A DNA stretch of 64,000 bases, taken from Candidatus Bathyarchaeota archaeon (lineage in GTDB: Archaea > Thermoproteota > CALKCG01 > B24). Shown here in pieces: positions 26,443 to 36,251 of the stretch. The first letter of the stretch is position 1. Every line of letters starts with the position of its first letter. The notes beneath the pieces are model-generated. The model saw only the letters and a program-made list of their open reading frames with translations. It did not search any database and was not told where the DNA came from. Position numbers and translations under genes: made by a program. The stretch lies in contig JAGTQM010000001.1 in assembly GCA_018396755.1 (NCBI GenBank), positions 110,995 through 174,994 on the forward strand, given 5' to 3'.

Positions 26443-28316
26443 TGCCATATGGATGGTGGGGTAGACTTTTAGAAGTCGACTTGTCTACGAAAAGTGTGAA
26501 GGTAACCAAAGTAGATAGGAGCACTATGCGTAGATATATAGGAGGTCGTGGTTTAGGTGTTAAAATCCTATGGGATAGGCTCGGTCGAAAATGGGAAGAG
26601 GTGGATCCCCTAGGACCTGATAACATACTTCTTATACTTACTGGTCCTTTAACCGGCTACTATCCAGGAGGAAGAGTCTGTGTAACAGGTAAGTCTCCTC
26701 AGAGCAATGGAGTAGTAGGTTCAACTGTGGGAGGAGAGTTTGGAGTCGAGCTTAAATGTGCAGGCTATGATGGATTAATTGTAAATGGTGTTGCCGAGAA
26801 GCCTATCTATCTATGGATTGAAGATGAAGAAGTAGATGTCAGAGATGCATCACATATATGGGGGAAAGACTCTAGAGAAACGTTGAGAGTACTTACAAAA
26901 GAGCTTAGAAGTGAAATGTCAAAAGAACGCCCATTAAGTGACGTTTGCAAAGAACCGAGCATCCTATACGTAGGTCCTGCTGGTGAAAATAAGGTCAGGA
27001 TCGCTGCTGTGGCAGCTAAAATTACACACGCCGCCGGGTATGGAGGTTATGGAGCAGTTATGGGCTCTAAAATGCTTAAAGCCATAGCGGTAAAAGGTAC
27101 AGGTCCACTACCTGAAGTTGCAGAGCCAGACGTCTTCGAAAAAGCCTTGGACGATGTCTGTAAAAGCCTTGCCCAATCGTTCATGATGAGGTATTGGGGT
27201 ACTGGCTCAGCGGGATATACTGTTGGTGCTGATACGAGTAGCGAACCCATTAGAAATTGGCAGGAGGAATGGCATGATGAAACAAAATACGGATCAAGCT
27301 TCTTTGAAAGCAAAGTTTGGATTAAGAGGTTCTGGGGAGACTTTGGATGTCCTACGACATGCCTTAAATTAGCCATGATTAAATATGGTAAGTTTAAAGG
27401 TACTTTAACAGATAATCCTGACTACGAATTACAAGCATACCTAGGTACAAATCTTGGAGTGTTCGAGCCAGAGGGAGGAGTATACCTATCGGCTAAGGCT
27501 GATGATCTTGGCTTATGCGGCATACAAGTTGGCAATACATTAGGTTTTGCAGCTGAGTTGTATCAGAGAGGTATATTGACAAAGGAGGACTTAGGGTTTG
27601 AACTTAAATGGGGAGATGTTGAGTCTTTTGCAAGACTTCAGGAAATGATAGCGCATAGAATAGGTATAGGTGACGTTTTAGCTGAAGGCACCTATAGGGC
27701 TGCTTTAAAAATAGGTAAAATGAAGAACGTTAATTTAATGCCATATGCGGTGCAGGTTAAGGGGATAGGTGTTGGAGCCCACGGTATAAGAAGCGGCTTA
27801 GATTACACTAAACCTACAGCGTATGTGTGTAGCCTCCAAGGTGGAGACCATACATCCGTTTCAAACCTCGATGAGAAGAATAGACCAGAGGAATGGGAAA
27901 TAATACTCATAGACTCTGCAGTCGTATGCTGGTTTAACTTTAGGAAAGAACATGTCTATAGGTTTTTCAAAGCAGTAGCTGGATGGAACATATCTGAAGA
28001 TGAACTTTACAGTGAAACGGCTCCCAGAATAGCTGCAATTCAAAGGGCTCTACTTCTATTAGGTGGTCCTGACGTCTACTGGGATCCGCGTGTCGATGAT
28101 GATAATCCACTCAGATTCTACGAACCTCTGCCCTCTGGACCTAAGAAAGGTGCAACTGTTAAGAAAGAAGACGTTGATAAACTGAAACGGATTTACTATG
28201 AAGTAGCTGGATGGGATGAATACGGTTTACCTAGGGTAGAGGCTCTTGAGAAACTAGGCATAAGTGAAGTTGGGAAAGCCTTAGAGAGAGTTAAACAGAG
28301 GCTCCAAACATCATAA
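26442..28316 (+). CDS. aor: Tungsten-containing aldehyde ferredoxin oxidoreductase
   Basis: Oxidises aldehydes to acids with reduction of ferredoxin, or a related substrate in this broad family. It begins MPYGWWGRLLEVDLSTKSV, has GGRGLGVKILWDRLG, the pterin-binding GRVCVTGKSPQSNG and GGEFGVELKCAGYDG, the cluster ligands FGCPTTCLKLA (CX3C) and the later DLGLCGIQVG. Length is about 625 aa. ATG 26442 was chosen for the GGGAGGGG just upstream. It overlaps the preceding ferredoxin gene. The substrate cannot be read from sequence; subfamilies include AOR, FOR, GOR and unknown ones. Confidence 0.94.
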   Translation: MPYGWWGRLLEVDLSTKSVKVTKVDRSTMRRYIGGRGLGVKILWDRLGRKWEEVDPLGPDNILLILTGPLTGYYPGGRVCVTGKSPQSNGVVGSTVGGEFGVELKCAGYDGLIVNGVAEKPIYLWIEDEEVDVRDASHIWGKDSRETLRVLTKELRSEMSKERPLSDVCKEPSILYVGPAGENKVRIAAVAAKITHAAGYGGYGAVMGSKMLKAIAVKGTGPLPEVAEPDVFEKALDDVCKSLAQSFMMRYWGTGSAGYTVGADTSSEPIRNWQEEWHDETKYGSSFFESKVWIKRFWGDFGCPTTCLKLAMIKYGKFKGTLTDNPDYELQAYLGTNLGVFEPEGGVYLSAKADDLGLCGIQVGNTLGFAAELYQRGILTKEDLGFELKWGDVESFARLQEMIAHRIGIGDVLAEGTYRAALKIGKMKNVNLMPYAVQVKGIGVGAHGIRSGLDYTKPTAYVCSLQGGDHTSVSNLDEKNRPEEWEIILIDSAVVCWFNFRKEHVYRFFKAVAGWNISEDELYSETAPRIAAIQRALLLLGGPDVYWDPRVDDDNPLRFYEPLPSGPKKGATVKKEDVDKLKRIYYEVAGWDEYGLPRVEALEKLGISEVGKALERVKQRLQTS

Positions 28317-28345
28317 ATAATATATAATGTATTTATTCTTAACTT

Positions 28346-28990
28346 TTATTTTAAGACTTTACCCGTTTCAAGATACCATAAGAATAGATCAAGCTCGGCT
28401 AATGTAATATCTAAACGGTTAGCTACTTTTCTCAATATGGATTCAATTTCCAAGTATCTATTCCTAGTCATGGTCTTAGGTCTATCTATTAAGCCATACT
28501 TTGATAATATATTAATTATGTGAAAGTCTACTATAGCTAAATCAAGGTAGCCAATGTTCCTGAGAAAATGACTTGCCTCTTTAAATCCAATCCCCTTTAT
28601 GTTTTTAGCAAGCCATTCTCTCAGTAGACTTGCATCTTTAAAACGTGAAATGATGTCTTTCAGTGAGTCAGCATACCTCCTAGCTTCTACAATGTACTGT
28701 GCCCTCCTCTCAGGGTAACGGTGACCAAGTGCTTTAAGCTCTTCCATCAGCTGGGGGATTGGAAGAGTTAGAAAACCATCACCTATCTTCCTCTGGATTT
28801 CTATACTTCTTTCAGCGTTAAAATTTGCTGTTAAAATGCAAAAGCATAGTTCTCTGAAAATTTCTCTACTAGCTTTCCCACCGTTCTGTTTGAATTCTTC
28901 TATACGTGTGTCTACCAACTTTTTTACATGACTATTTTTCAAACTGTTGATTTTTTCAAGCAACTCATTTACTCTAGACACGTAGATCAC
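28346..28990 (-). CDS. ogg: N-glycosylase/DNA lyase, Ogg2 type
   Basis: Removes 8-oxoguanine and nicks the abasic site. 214 aa with the archaeal Ogg2 layout: REIFRELCFCILTANFNAER, the helix-hairpin-helix NIKGIGFKEASHFLRNIGY with its catalytic Lys, then LAIVDFHIINILSKYGL with the catalytic Asp, and a C-terminal ELDLFLWYLETGKVLK. Two bases separate it from sfsA upstream, so they are co-transcribed. Full length. Confidence 0.94.
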   Translation of the reverse strand: MIYVSRVNELLEKINSLKNSHVKKLVDTRIEEFKQNGGKASREIFRELCFCILTANFNAERSIEIQRKIGDGFLTLPIPQLMEELKALGHRYPERRAQYIVEARRYADSLKDIISRFKDASLLREWLAKNIKGIGFKEASHFLRNIGYLDLAIVDFHIINILSKYGLIDRPKTMTRNRYLEIESILRKVANRLDITLAELDLFLWYLETGKVLK

Positions 28991-28992
28991 TC

Positions 28993-29721
28993 CTATTGGA
29001 GAAGTACTGGGATATCTGGGCTATCTAGGTAGAATGACGAAGAATATCCATCATAATGCATACTTATCGCCTTTAAAATACATCCAGCTTCATAGGCTTT
29101 TAAAAGTAACTTGGATATTTCAGCATCTCCTACGGGGTTTGGTTTAAAAGCGTTAACATACGGCAGTGCCGCTATGAATACTATTATTCCCAAACCGCCC
29201 TTTTCAACATATTCTATGATCTCCATTACATGTCTCCTTCCCCTAAGAGTCGGGCAGTCTGGATACATAGCGTAGCCCTTATCATCTCGTAAAACCGCAC
29301 TTTTGACTTCGAGATATGCAAGTCTACCATTCTGTTCTACTAGATAGTCTATCAAGGATCTACCTACTCTACAGTTTCTCTTAACTATTCTACATTTTCC
29401 AAGCCAGTATATCAACCCCTTATTAACCGCGTTTTCAAAAAGACGCATTTGGATTTTAGTATCTATAATCGCAGCCATATTGTCCTCAATATCTACTGCG
29501 AAAAGACGGCACCTAGTTTTTCCTCCATATGTTTTTAAACAGTAGGCCTTCCTACCTCGAACCATGAATTCTAAAAGTCTACCAGTATTATTAATGTAAG
29601 CTATGGTTAACGAGCCGTCGATAAGCACTTCAACAAGAAACCTATTAATCCTTCTAACAATTTCGCATTTAATTGCACCACGTACTTCCTCAAGTCGAAA
29701 ATCAATATTTTGATTCAACAA
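28993..29721 (-). CDS. sfsA: SfsA family DNA-binding protein / nuclease-fold
   Basis: 242 aa. The N-terminal OB-like part has RRINRFLVEVLIDGSLTIAY and INNTGRLLEFM. The C-terminal nuclease-like fold has SLIDYLVEQNGRLAYLEVKS and YPDCPTLRGRRHVMEIIEYV, followed by GLGIIVFIAALPYVNAFKPN. SfsA was named for sugar fermentation stimulation in E. coli; its sequence looks like a restriction-type nuclease (D...EVK), and its archaeal role is unknown. It sits directly before a DNA glycosylase, which favours a DNA-related job. Confidence 0.93.
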   Translation of the reverse strand: MLNQNIDFRLEEVRGAIKCEIVRRINRFLVEVLIDGSLTIAYINNTGRLLEFMVRGRKAYCLKTYGGKTRCRLFAVDIEDNMAAIIDTKIQMRLFENAVNKGLIYWLGKCRIVKRNCRVGRSLIDYLVEQNGRLAYLEVKSAVLRDDKGYAMYPDCPTLRGRRHVMEIIEYVEKGGLGIIVFIAALPYVNAFKPNPVGDAEISKLLLKAYEAGCILKAISMHYDGYSSSFYLDSPDIPVLLQ

Positions 29722-29874
29722 TTGAATTAAGCCTTAAAATAAAATATAGCTATTTTCTTGTTTCAATAAATTATTTTTCCGATGCCAATGAGGGAATAAA
29801 AAGCATTTTTCCAAAATAAACTAGGAGATATGAACCACCTTAGGTAGGTAATTGGATAGATCGAATATCCTCTT

Positions 29875-30129
29875 CTACTCCTCACCTTGAGCGACCGGTG
29901 TAGCTATGGCAAATCTCCTACTGACAGAATTCACTTTGACTTTAAGTTTATCTCCCACTTTAGTGTTCTTCACGAATATTACAAAGCCCTCGATTCTAGC
30001 TATTCCATCTCCTCTACTTCCAAGACTCTCTATTTCAACGTCGTATTCACCTCCTACGACAACTGGTACTGGTCTAGACGGTCTAAAACCGCCTGTAGCC
30101 GGCCGCCTTCTCCTATTCCTTCTTTCCAT
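29875..30129 (-). CDS. TRAM domain RNA-binding protein
   Basis: 84 aa. A basic N-terminus (ERRNRRRRPATGGFRPSRP) precedes a complete TRAM beta-barrel: VGGEYDVEIESLGSRGDGIA, RIEGFVIFVKNTKVGDKLKV and KVNSVSRRFAIATPV. Stand-alone TRAM proteins in archaea bind RNA and act as cold-response RNA chaperones. A ribosome site AGGGAGGTTG lies just upstream of the ATG. Single gene. Confidence 0.93.
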   Translation of the reverse strand: MERRNRRRRPATGGFRPSRPVPVVVGGEYDVEIESLGSRGDGIARIEGFVIFVKNTKVGDKLKVKVNSVSRRFAIATPVAQGEE

Positions 30130-30248
30130 AATTCAACCTCCCTTTAAATTATTGGGTTAAGAAGGTAGGAAAGCATCCCCTTTAAGAGGTTCTTTCTCAC
30201 CTTCTCAATCCGAGAGACATAGGATTCCTCGCAACTATATAAATGTTT

Positions 30249-31913
30249 TTAGCTTGAAGAAATAGTTTCAACGGCTCTCCTTATCCTATTTTCATTGCTA
30301 CGTATTCGTTTATTATACTCATTGAGAAGCCGCTCATAGACGTGTTTTGAAACTTTACCAGTTCGATATCTATTTCTGAGTTCACTGAGACCTACGTCGC
30401 AAATGCTTAAATCGGTTTCAGCCTCCTCTATAGCAGTCACTTCATTAGAAAAACCGGCGAGTCTAATAGTAGGTTTTAAGTTTTCAATTGTTTTATCAAT
30501 TTCAGCTATTCTATTTTTGATCTTTGTAGAACGTGTCGAATACTCAGCCCTCGACATATTCCCGGCTAAGTAGTTGCTTTCAAGGTCACGTAGCTCTATT
30601 CTAAGATTAAGCTTTTCTTCATAGGCTGAAATAAACTCTGAAATCCCCTTGGCAGCAGCTGAAGGTTTGGCTTTTGATACGGCTTCAGTCGTCTTTAAAA
30701 TCCTAGTCTTATGCACGTAATATATAGTGGCGACCGCGGCTAATCCGCATAACGCCCAGAGAACTGGTTTAAGAGAAGACCAGAGAACATTATACTTATA
30801 GTTCAACGTAAGCGTAGGCGGTGGTCTAATCGGAGATAAAACGGGAATGTAACCGTTAGTTTCCAAAATCCAGTTTAGCGTGTTATCATTTACCGTGTAA
30901 TTTTCAGGCTTAACATCTACAATCGTAGAATAACTCGGTAGTTTTAAATCTACGTGTAAGGATCTAGTAACAATGGGTAGGGCTGATCCTAATTCCATGT
31001 TTAACTTATGGGATTCTTTAAATAAACTGTGCTCCACCAGTAAACCCGCTGGAAACTTATAGGATATCGTTAAAGAATACCGGTCTCCTTTTCTCAGCTC
31101 ATATCTCGGTTTAACGGTGAGTTTTAGAGCATCCCCCTCAGTATTTGACGAGGATTGGAGTTTTCCGAATTCATCCTTCGCGTCGGCTTCACAAGCGTCG
31201 GCTGGAAGATTAAAAACCACTTGTGAAGTAGATGAACCCATGTTTAAAATACGGTAAAATTCCTCCACTACTACATCTCCAGGCTCCGAAATAGTAATGG
31301 TTTTAATGAACTCTTCAACCTTAATTAATGGGCTTCCAGTTATAGATATTCGTTCAACTCTAAAAGCCTCAGGCTCTAAGTTCTCACATAGAAGCCAAAG
31401 TTTACCAGCGGACTTGTTAAAATCACTTGGATAGTCTTTAAATTCAGCGGCTTCTAGTACTGTTAGGGTGAAGTTTAAACGTGCAATATCCATATTCAAT
31501 CCTGGGTATACTGGTATATATAATGTGAAAAGATCAGTCTGTCCAATTAATGTACTACCATCAACTAAGAAAAGCAGCCTCAGATGTGAAGAAACGGGGC
31601 TTATTACTTCTACAACAGCCTCATTTTCCGTTAATTTAACAACATTCACGTTTAAGTTTAAACCATCTGCCGTTTCAGCCTTATAATCCAACAGGTTATC
31701 CGTAATATTCCTCGGGAACCTCAAAGTAAATGGCTTATCGCTTTCAGTAAGTCCTGAAATCCGGTCCTCTAAAAGGATGAGACCAGTAGAGTATAAAATC
31801 ACCCTCCTCTCATATATTACACTGTTAGTGGACTGCGTAGATGGAATAGATACCAATGCAATGGCTGCGATGAGTAGTGTATAGAGTCTTATCCTAGGCA
31901 TATTAAGCACCAA
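30249..31913 (-). CDS. Secreted, membrane-anchored protein of unknown function
   Basis: 554 aa, family not recognised. Residues 5-27 form a signal peptide (RLYTLLIAAIALVSIPS). The next ~360 residues are a predicted extracellular beta-rich region with repeated hydrophobic strands. One transmembrane span follows (SLKPVLWALCGLAAVATIYY), and then a cytoplasmic, highly charged coiled-coil tail (LRIELRDLESNYL, RAEYSTRSTKIKNRIAEI, RNRYRTGKVSKHVYERLLNE). The layout suits a cell-surface or envelope component or a sensor. It lies 52 bases downstream of polD-DP2 on the same strand. Topology is inferred from hydrophobicity only. Confidence 0.7.
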   Translation of the reverse strand: MVLNMPRIRLYTLLIAAIALVSIPSTQSTNSVIYERRVILYSTGLILLEDRISGLTESDKPFTLRFPRNITDNLLDYKAETADGLNLNVNVVKLTENEAVVEVISPVSSHLRLLFLVDGSTLIGQTDLFTLYIPVYPGLNMDIARLNFTLTVLEAAEFKDYPSDFNKSAGKLWLLCENLEPEAFRVERISITGSPLIKVEEFIKTITISEPGDVVVEEFYRILNMGSSTSQVVFNLPADACEADAKDEFGKLQSSSNTEGDALKLTVKPRYELRKGDRYSLTISYKFPAGLLVEHSLFKESHKLNMELGSALPIVTRSLHVDLKLPSYSTIVDVKPENYTVNDNTLNWILETNGYIPVLSPIRPPPTLTLNYKYNVLWSSLKPVLWALCGLAAVATIYYVHKTRILKTTEAVSKAKPSAAAKGISEFISAYEEKLNLRIELRDLESNYLAGNMSRAEYSTRSTKIKNRIAEIDKTIENLKPTIRLAGFSNEVTAIEEAETDLSICDVGLSELRNRYRTGKVSKHVYERLLNEYNKRIRSNENRIRRAVETISSS

Positions 31914-31965
31914 CGCTGATCTTTAACTCTTCATGGTTTAAGGAGAACTAAATATTTAAGTGCTT

Positions 31966-34900
31966 CTAATCTTTGGATTCATGCATGAATTTGCTTAGGC
32001 TTGCTTGCGCACCAGCTTCCAAAAGCGTAGATATTTCATCTTTTATCAGCATAAGTCTCTGGTAGTAGTAATTTCCAAGTCCATATTTCTCAACGATATC
32101 TTCAGCCATTCTAAGGTATTTTTCAATACCTCCCTTAAAAACAGTCAATATTAATGCTCCACCACATTTCCTACATCTACCGCTTAAAGGTATTCTACGA
32201 TATTTAGTATTACAACTTTTACATCTAAATGTCTGGGATGTAAACGTTCTGAGATTACCAGTTATATCTTTGAGTAAATGCGTCGTCAAAATCTTTTCAG
32301 CGATTTTAGTAGCGTCGACGGCTAATATTCTATCTGCAAGATTAAGCTGGCTTAGCATTTTCTGATTCATTGTTTTAAGCTTTTTATAACTCGTCTTTAG
32401 ATTTCCACCAGCTATTGTTGTTGAAGGATGTGTATATTTAAATCCTTCAAATTGTTCCTTTAAACCTAGTCTCTTTTCAACTATTTCCATTAAATTTTTA
32501 GCTTCTCTAGCATCAGCTTCCTTAAAACAGATGTTGTAAAATTCTATAGGATATTTATCTGACACGTCTAAATTGTGAACTGCTGAGTCGACTTCAAATG
32601 GATTAATCCTATAGGTTATCATAAGTGGCGCATCCATTAAACCCCCTACTTGGGCTGGTAGATATTCAGCGGAAAAGTTTATCAAGCTATCTAAAGCAAG
32701 CATAACAGAATCTTCATCCCCGTCGCAATCTCTCCTCTTACATGCATGCCAATATGGATGGGCAAAACATACATTTGCGTCTGTAAAACCGATGATTCTA
32801 CCGACAACGCCGACCGATGTATGAGGAGCCAGCCCTATAACTAAGTGTCCTATGAGATCGTATTCGTTTCTAACTTTATAGAATGGCTGCAGATCGTAGA
32901 ATTTTTCAAGTAGCTCGTCTACGAAATTTGCCACTTTTACAAGATATTGGCCGCAGTTCTTTGGAAGTATTATATCATGGATTTTAAGTTCACATATTTG
33001 ATCTGGACTTTCAAGCGGTTTATTCTTAAAATCTTTACAATATCCTAGCTCTCTAAGTTTATGAATAGGAGTATTTATCTCAGATGGTTTGAAGTGGGTT
33101 AATGGGGCGTTTGTCATATCAAATCTAATGGTGCCATCTTTGAACACCGTCAGATCATATTTAGCTCTTAGTATCCCTTTTTCAAGAGGCTCTGCTGTTC
33201 TAGTTGCATTCATGAGTTTAATAACCCCCTTAATAACCTCCAACTTTGGAGAACCTACCCTTCTTAAAGCATCATACAACTCATTTTTCAAGTCTATACG
33301 CGTGCCTCTATATGCAGATGAAGGGGTTTTACAGGATGGGCATACTGCGTCTACAGTTAATGGTCTCCCACAGACTGGGCATCCATATTGGATAACCGTT
33401 CTACCTCCACATTTAGGACAGGTAGGTTTATACGTTTCAAAACCACAAATTGAACATTTACGGTGAACAAGCTCGACTTTTACAAAGTTCTTCTCCGCGG
33501 CCTCTACTATGTTTCTTCTAAACCCCCCCTCAAGACCTATTGGGAATAAAACATGAACCGAAGTCTTCATAAGTCTTCGATTGGCTTTCTCAGGTCTACC
33601 CATCCGGGCACCTATGAAACTTATAAATTTAGGCTTCACTTCAAACCCTGAAATTGTAGATATAACATTAAAAATATCGTCACTATTCAAGGCGTCTAAT
33701 GGCATGCCAGGTTTTAAACTCTCATACAATATGCAGCCATCTTCCCCTATAACTATCCATTCCCCTGAAATTCGATGAGGTAGTAGAAGCTTTTCAAGAA
33801 TGCTCTTAACACTTTGATTTACCTTCAACTTCAATCGTTTAATAAAGCCATCGACATATTCGATTTCAGCTTCTGAAAGGGCCTTCTGTAAATGTTTAAG
33901 CTCATTGACCGTCAATTCCCCCCATGCATAAATGAAACGCGGATGAATGGGTATTCCCAGTAAACGAGATATGGTTAAAGCCTCAAAGGAGGAGGGCCTA
34001 TTATAAAACGGGTCTTCAATAAACGCTTTAAGTCTATCAGCAGATATTTTCGAGATTACGCTAAATTTCTCATAGTTTAATCCATTTTCTTTTAAACGAT
34101 TTAGAAGCATTTGGCTCCAAAGCTCCTCTGTAAAGCCAGGGGTGAGTAAGTTTGCCTTATTCTCAAGAAACTCGTAGAAGCTTACAAGGATATCTCCTAA
34201 GAAAAGTATTTTATCAATTCTATCCTTAATGCTTAAAGCCTCATTAACAGTTTCAACTCTTATCACGGAACCGTCTTTAAGCTTCACAATAGGCGGCTCT
34301 ATAGAATCTACCGATGCTATTATACCTGCTTTACCCGGCTTCTCAGTTTTTATTTGAGTACCTACAGCTAGGAAATTATCGACCACTACCATAGTCGCAG
34401 GGTGTATTCCTAGCGCGGCGAATCCAGTATTCCTAGCACGGCCATATCTAACTCTAAACCCCCCAAATTTGGATGGGAATCCGAAAACTGGCCTACCGGC
34501 GAGTATTTCCTCAAGATACATCATTTCTATAGTCTCTGAATTTCCCCCGTTCTCATCGGAATTCCATACATCGCCTATCCACTTCCAGTCCTCCATACTG
34601 AGAGATTCTACGATCTTCATAAGTTTCCTAGCTCTACCTGCAAGCCCGTCGTTGAGCACTATCAAAGCTCCCCCTCTAACCCTGTTTGTTTCAACTCTAT
34701 GTAGGTCTCTGTAAGATGCTACTTCAATATGGTCTGTTTCAACACCAGTGATCTCAATTGGCAAGTTTCGAATGATCTTCTCTAGAACATTATCTGGGAC
34801 TTGGTATTGAAAGGGACGTACATACCTTTCATACGTCCTAACCTCCTCTATAAGCCTAAAAACCTCTTCTTCAGACGGCTTCCACCTATCTAACTTCAGT

Positions 34901-35430
34901 TTTTTCCTAATGAAATCAGCTATAACAACTATGAGGGCCTGCTCAGTCCCTCCAGCTGGTCTTATGGGACCTGCAAAGTAAACGGCTAAGTATTTAGAAC
35001 CATCTGTATTCGTTTTCACCGAAACCTTTGAGATTCCTTGAACAGGTGCTACTGTTACGCCTTCAGTAATTATGGCTAAAGCAGTTCTCAAAGACTGCTC
35101 GGCAATCTTCTCTAAACTCAATCTACCATAGCCGTTATAAATTATCTCTTCTGAAATCTTCAACGCCAAAGCCTCTCTACTCATCATAGAACTAAGCTCT
35201 CTTATGCGGTCTGCCACTCCTCTAGGGCCGATTAAAAACTCTACACGTTCGGCTAAATCCTTCGAGAGCTTCGGTTCAGGTTGTGGAAGAGGATCTAAAC
35301 CCTTAGACCTGGCTTCACATGCAATCTTATAAAGAGCTCTGATTTGAAACTCTATATTCTTAAAGTACTCCTCATACTCAGTTGATGCTTCCAAACTGGG
35401 TTGACCTTCCAATTTACATCCGCCTCTCAC
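31966..35430 (-). CDS. polC: DNA polymerase D large subunit (DP2)
   Basis: Catalytic subunit of the replicative family D polymerase. 1154 aa without an intein. Seen are the N-terminal PRGVADRIRELSSMM, AGPIRPAGGTEQALIVVIAD, zinc-finger clusters CSICGFETYKPTCPKCGG and CPVCGRPLTVDAVCPSC, the catalytic HACKRRDCDGDEDSVMLA with its acidic residues, LPAQVGGLMDAPLMITYRIN, and a C-terminal CKSCNTKYRRIPLSGRCRKC zinc finger. It overlaps the upstream GGGP synthase gene by 17 bases. The DP1 subunit gene is not in this window. PolD argues against a Crenarchaeote in the strict sense. Confidence 0.97.
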   Translation of the reverse strand: MRGGCKLEGQPSLEASTEYEEYFKNIEFQIRALYKIACEARSKGLDPLPQPEPKLSKDLAERVEFLIGPRGVADRIRELSSMMSREALALKISEEIIYNGYGRLSLEKIAEQSLRTALAIITEGVTVAPVQGISKVSVKTNTDGSKYLAVYFAGPIRPAGGTEQALIVVIADFIRKKLKLDRWKPSEEEVFRLIEEVRTYERYVRPFQYQVPDNVLEKIIRNLPIEITGVETDHIEVASYRDLHRVETNRVRGGALIVLNDGLAGRARKLMKIVESLSMEDWKWIGDVWNSDENGGNSETIEMMYLEEILAGRPVFGFPSKFGGFRVRYGRARNTGFAALGIHPATMVVVDNFLAVGTQIKTEKPGKAGIIASVDSIEPPIVKLKDGSVIRVETVNEALSIKDRIDKILFLGDILVSFYEFLENKANLLTPGFTEELWSQMLLNRLKENGLNYEKFSVISKISADRLKAFIEDPFYNRPSSFEALTISRLLGIPIHPRFIYAWGELTVNELKHLQKALSEAEIEYVDGFIKRLKLKVNQSVKSILEKLLLPHRISGEWIVIGEDGCILYESLKPGMPLDALNSDDIFNVISTISGFEVKPKFISFIGARMGRPEKANRRLMKTSVHVLFPIGLEGGFRRNIVEAAEKNFVKVELVHRKCSICGFETYKPTCPKCGGRTVIQYGCPVCGRPLTVDAVCPSCKTPSSAYRGTRIDLKNELYDALRRVGSPKLEVIKGVIKLMNATRTAEPLEKGILRAKYDLTVFKDGTIRFDMTNAPLTHFKPSEINTPIHKLRELGYCKDFKNKPLESPDQICELKIHDIILPKNCGQYLVKVANFVDELLEKFYDLQPFYKVRNEYDLIGHLVIGLAPHTSVGVVGRIIGFTDANVCFAHPYWHACKRRDCDGDEDSVMLALDSLINFSAEYLPAQVGGLMDAPLMITYRINPFEVDSAVHNLDVSDKYPIEFYNICFKEADAREAKNLMEIVEKRLGLKEQFEGFKYTHPSTTIAGGNLKTSYKKLKTMNQKMLSQLNLADRILAVDATKIAEKILTTHLLKDITGNLRTFTSQTFRCKSCNTKYRRIPLSGRCRKCGGALILTVFKGGIEKYLRMAEDIVEKYGLGNYYYQRLMLIKDEISTLLEAGAQASLSKFMHESKD

Positions 35431-36199
35431 ATCTTCTAGAGAACCCTCTTTTCACAGAATCTACGAATAGATGTATCGATTTTTCAACGTCCATGGTTTC
35501 CTCTATCGTAGTTCCAGTTACAATTATATCAGCACCAGCGTAAACCCTCTCCTCTACAGCATCTGGATGCCTTAAACCACCTCCAACTATGATCGGGTTG
35601 CTCGTAGTTTTTCTAACTAGGGCAATCATTTCAACCGGGACTGGATTTTTCGCTCCAGACCCCGCCTCAAGATATACAAACCTCATGCCGAGATACTGGG
35701 CCGCTAACGCATATAGAGCTGCTATCTCAGGTTTATCATAGGGTATTGGTTGAGCCTGCCCTATGTATCCTGCCGCCCCTCCATCGCCGATAATTAAATA
35801 TGCGAGGGGGAGCGGTTCTAAACCATATTCTCTAACGGCTGAAGCACCTAAAACTTGAGCACCTATTATGTAGTATGGGTTTAGCGAGTTTAGAAGAGAC
35901 ATAAACCATATAGCATCTGCATATGGACTTATGCCTGAAAGGTTATTTGGGAAAAGTATTGTTGGTATTGAAACTTTTTCCCTTATGAGTTTTATGACGC
36001 GGTTCAATTTACTGGTGGATGCTACGGTTGACCCCCCTATCATTACGGCTGCTGAGCCTCCTCTTTCAGCGATAACGCTTATTTCAGCGGCTTTTTCTGG
36101 TGCTACATTTTCGGGGTCTATAAGTGGTATATGTAGAGCTCCCTCTTCATCAATCTTCTTGATCAAGTACTTTTCAACTCTTCCCAATTTAATAACCAT
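35414..36199 (-). CDS. Geranylgeranylglyceryl phosphate synthase
   Basis: Makes the first ether bond of archaeal membrane lipids, from glycerol 1-phosphate and geranylgeranyl diphosphate. 261-aa TIM barrel: ALHIPLIDPENVAPEKAAEI, AAVMIGGSTVAST, TILFPNNLSGISPYADAIWF, FVYLEAGSGAKNPVPVEMIA and IIVGGGLRHPDAVEERVYAG. The Glu in YLEAGSG and the phosphate-binding GGG and TGTT loops are present. It shares 17 bases with the DP2 gene downstream, so the two are translationally linked. Confidence 0.95.
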   Translation of the reverse strand: MVIKLGRVEKYLIKKIDEEGALHIPLIDPENVAPEKAAEISVIAERGGSAAVMIGGSTVASTSKLNRVIKLIREKVSIPTILFPNNLSGISPYADAIWFMSLLNSLNPYYIIGAQVLGASAVREYGLEPLPLAYLIIGDGGAAGYIGQAQPIPYDKPEIAALYALAAQYLGMRFVYLEAGSGAKNPVPVEMIALVRKTTSNPIIVGGGLRHPDAVEERVYAGADIIVTGTTIEETMDVEKSIHLFVDSVKRGFSRRCERRM

Positions 36200-36251
36200 G
36201 ATAATACACTCCTATAAGTACGTCATTATCTCATAAATTTGGTGGATGAAC

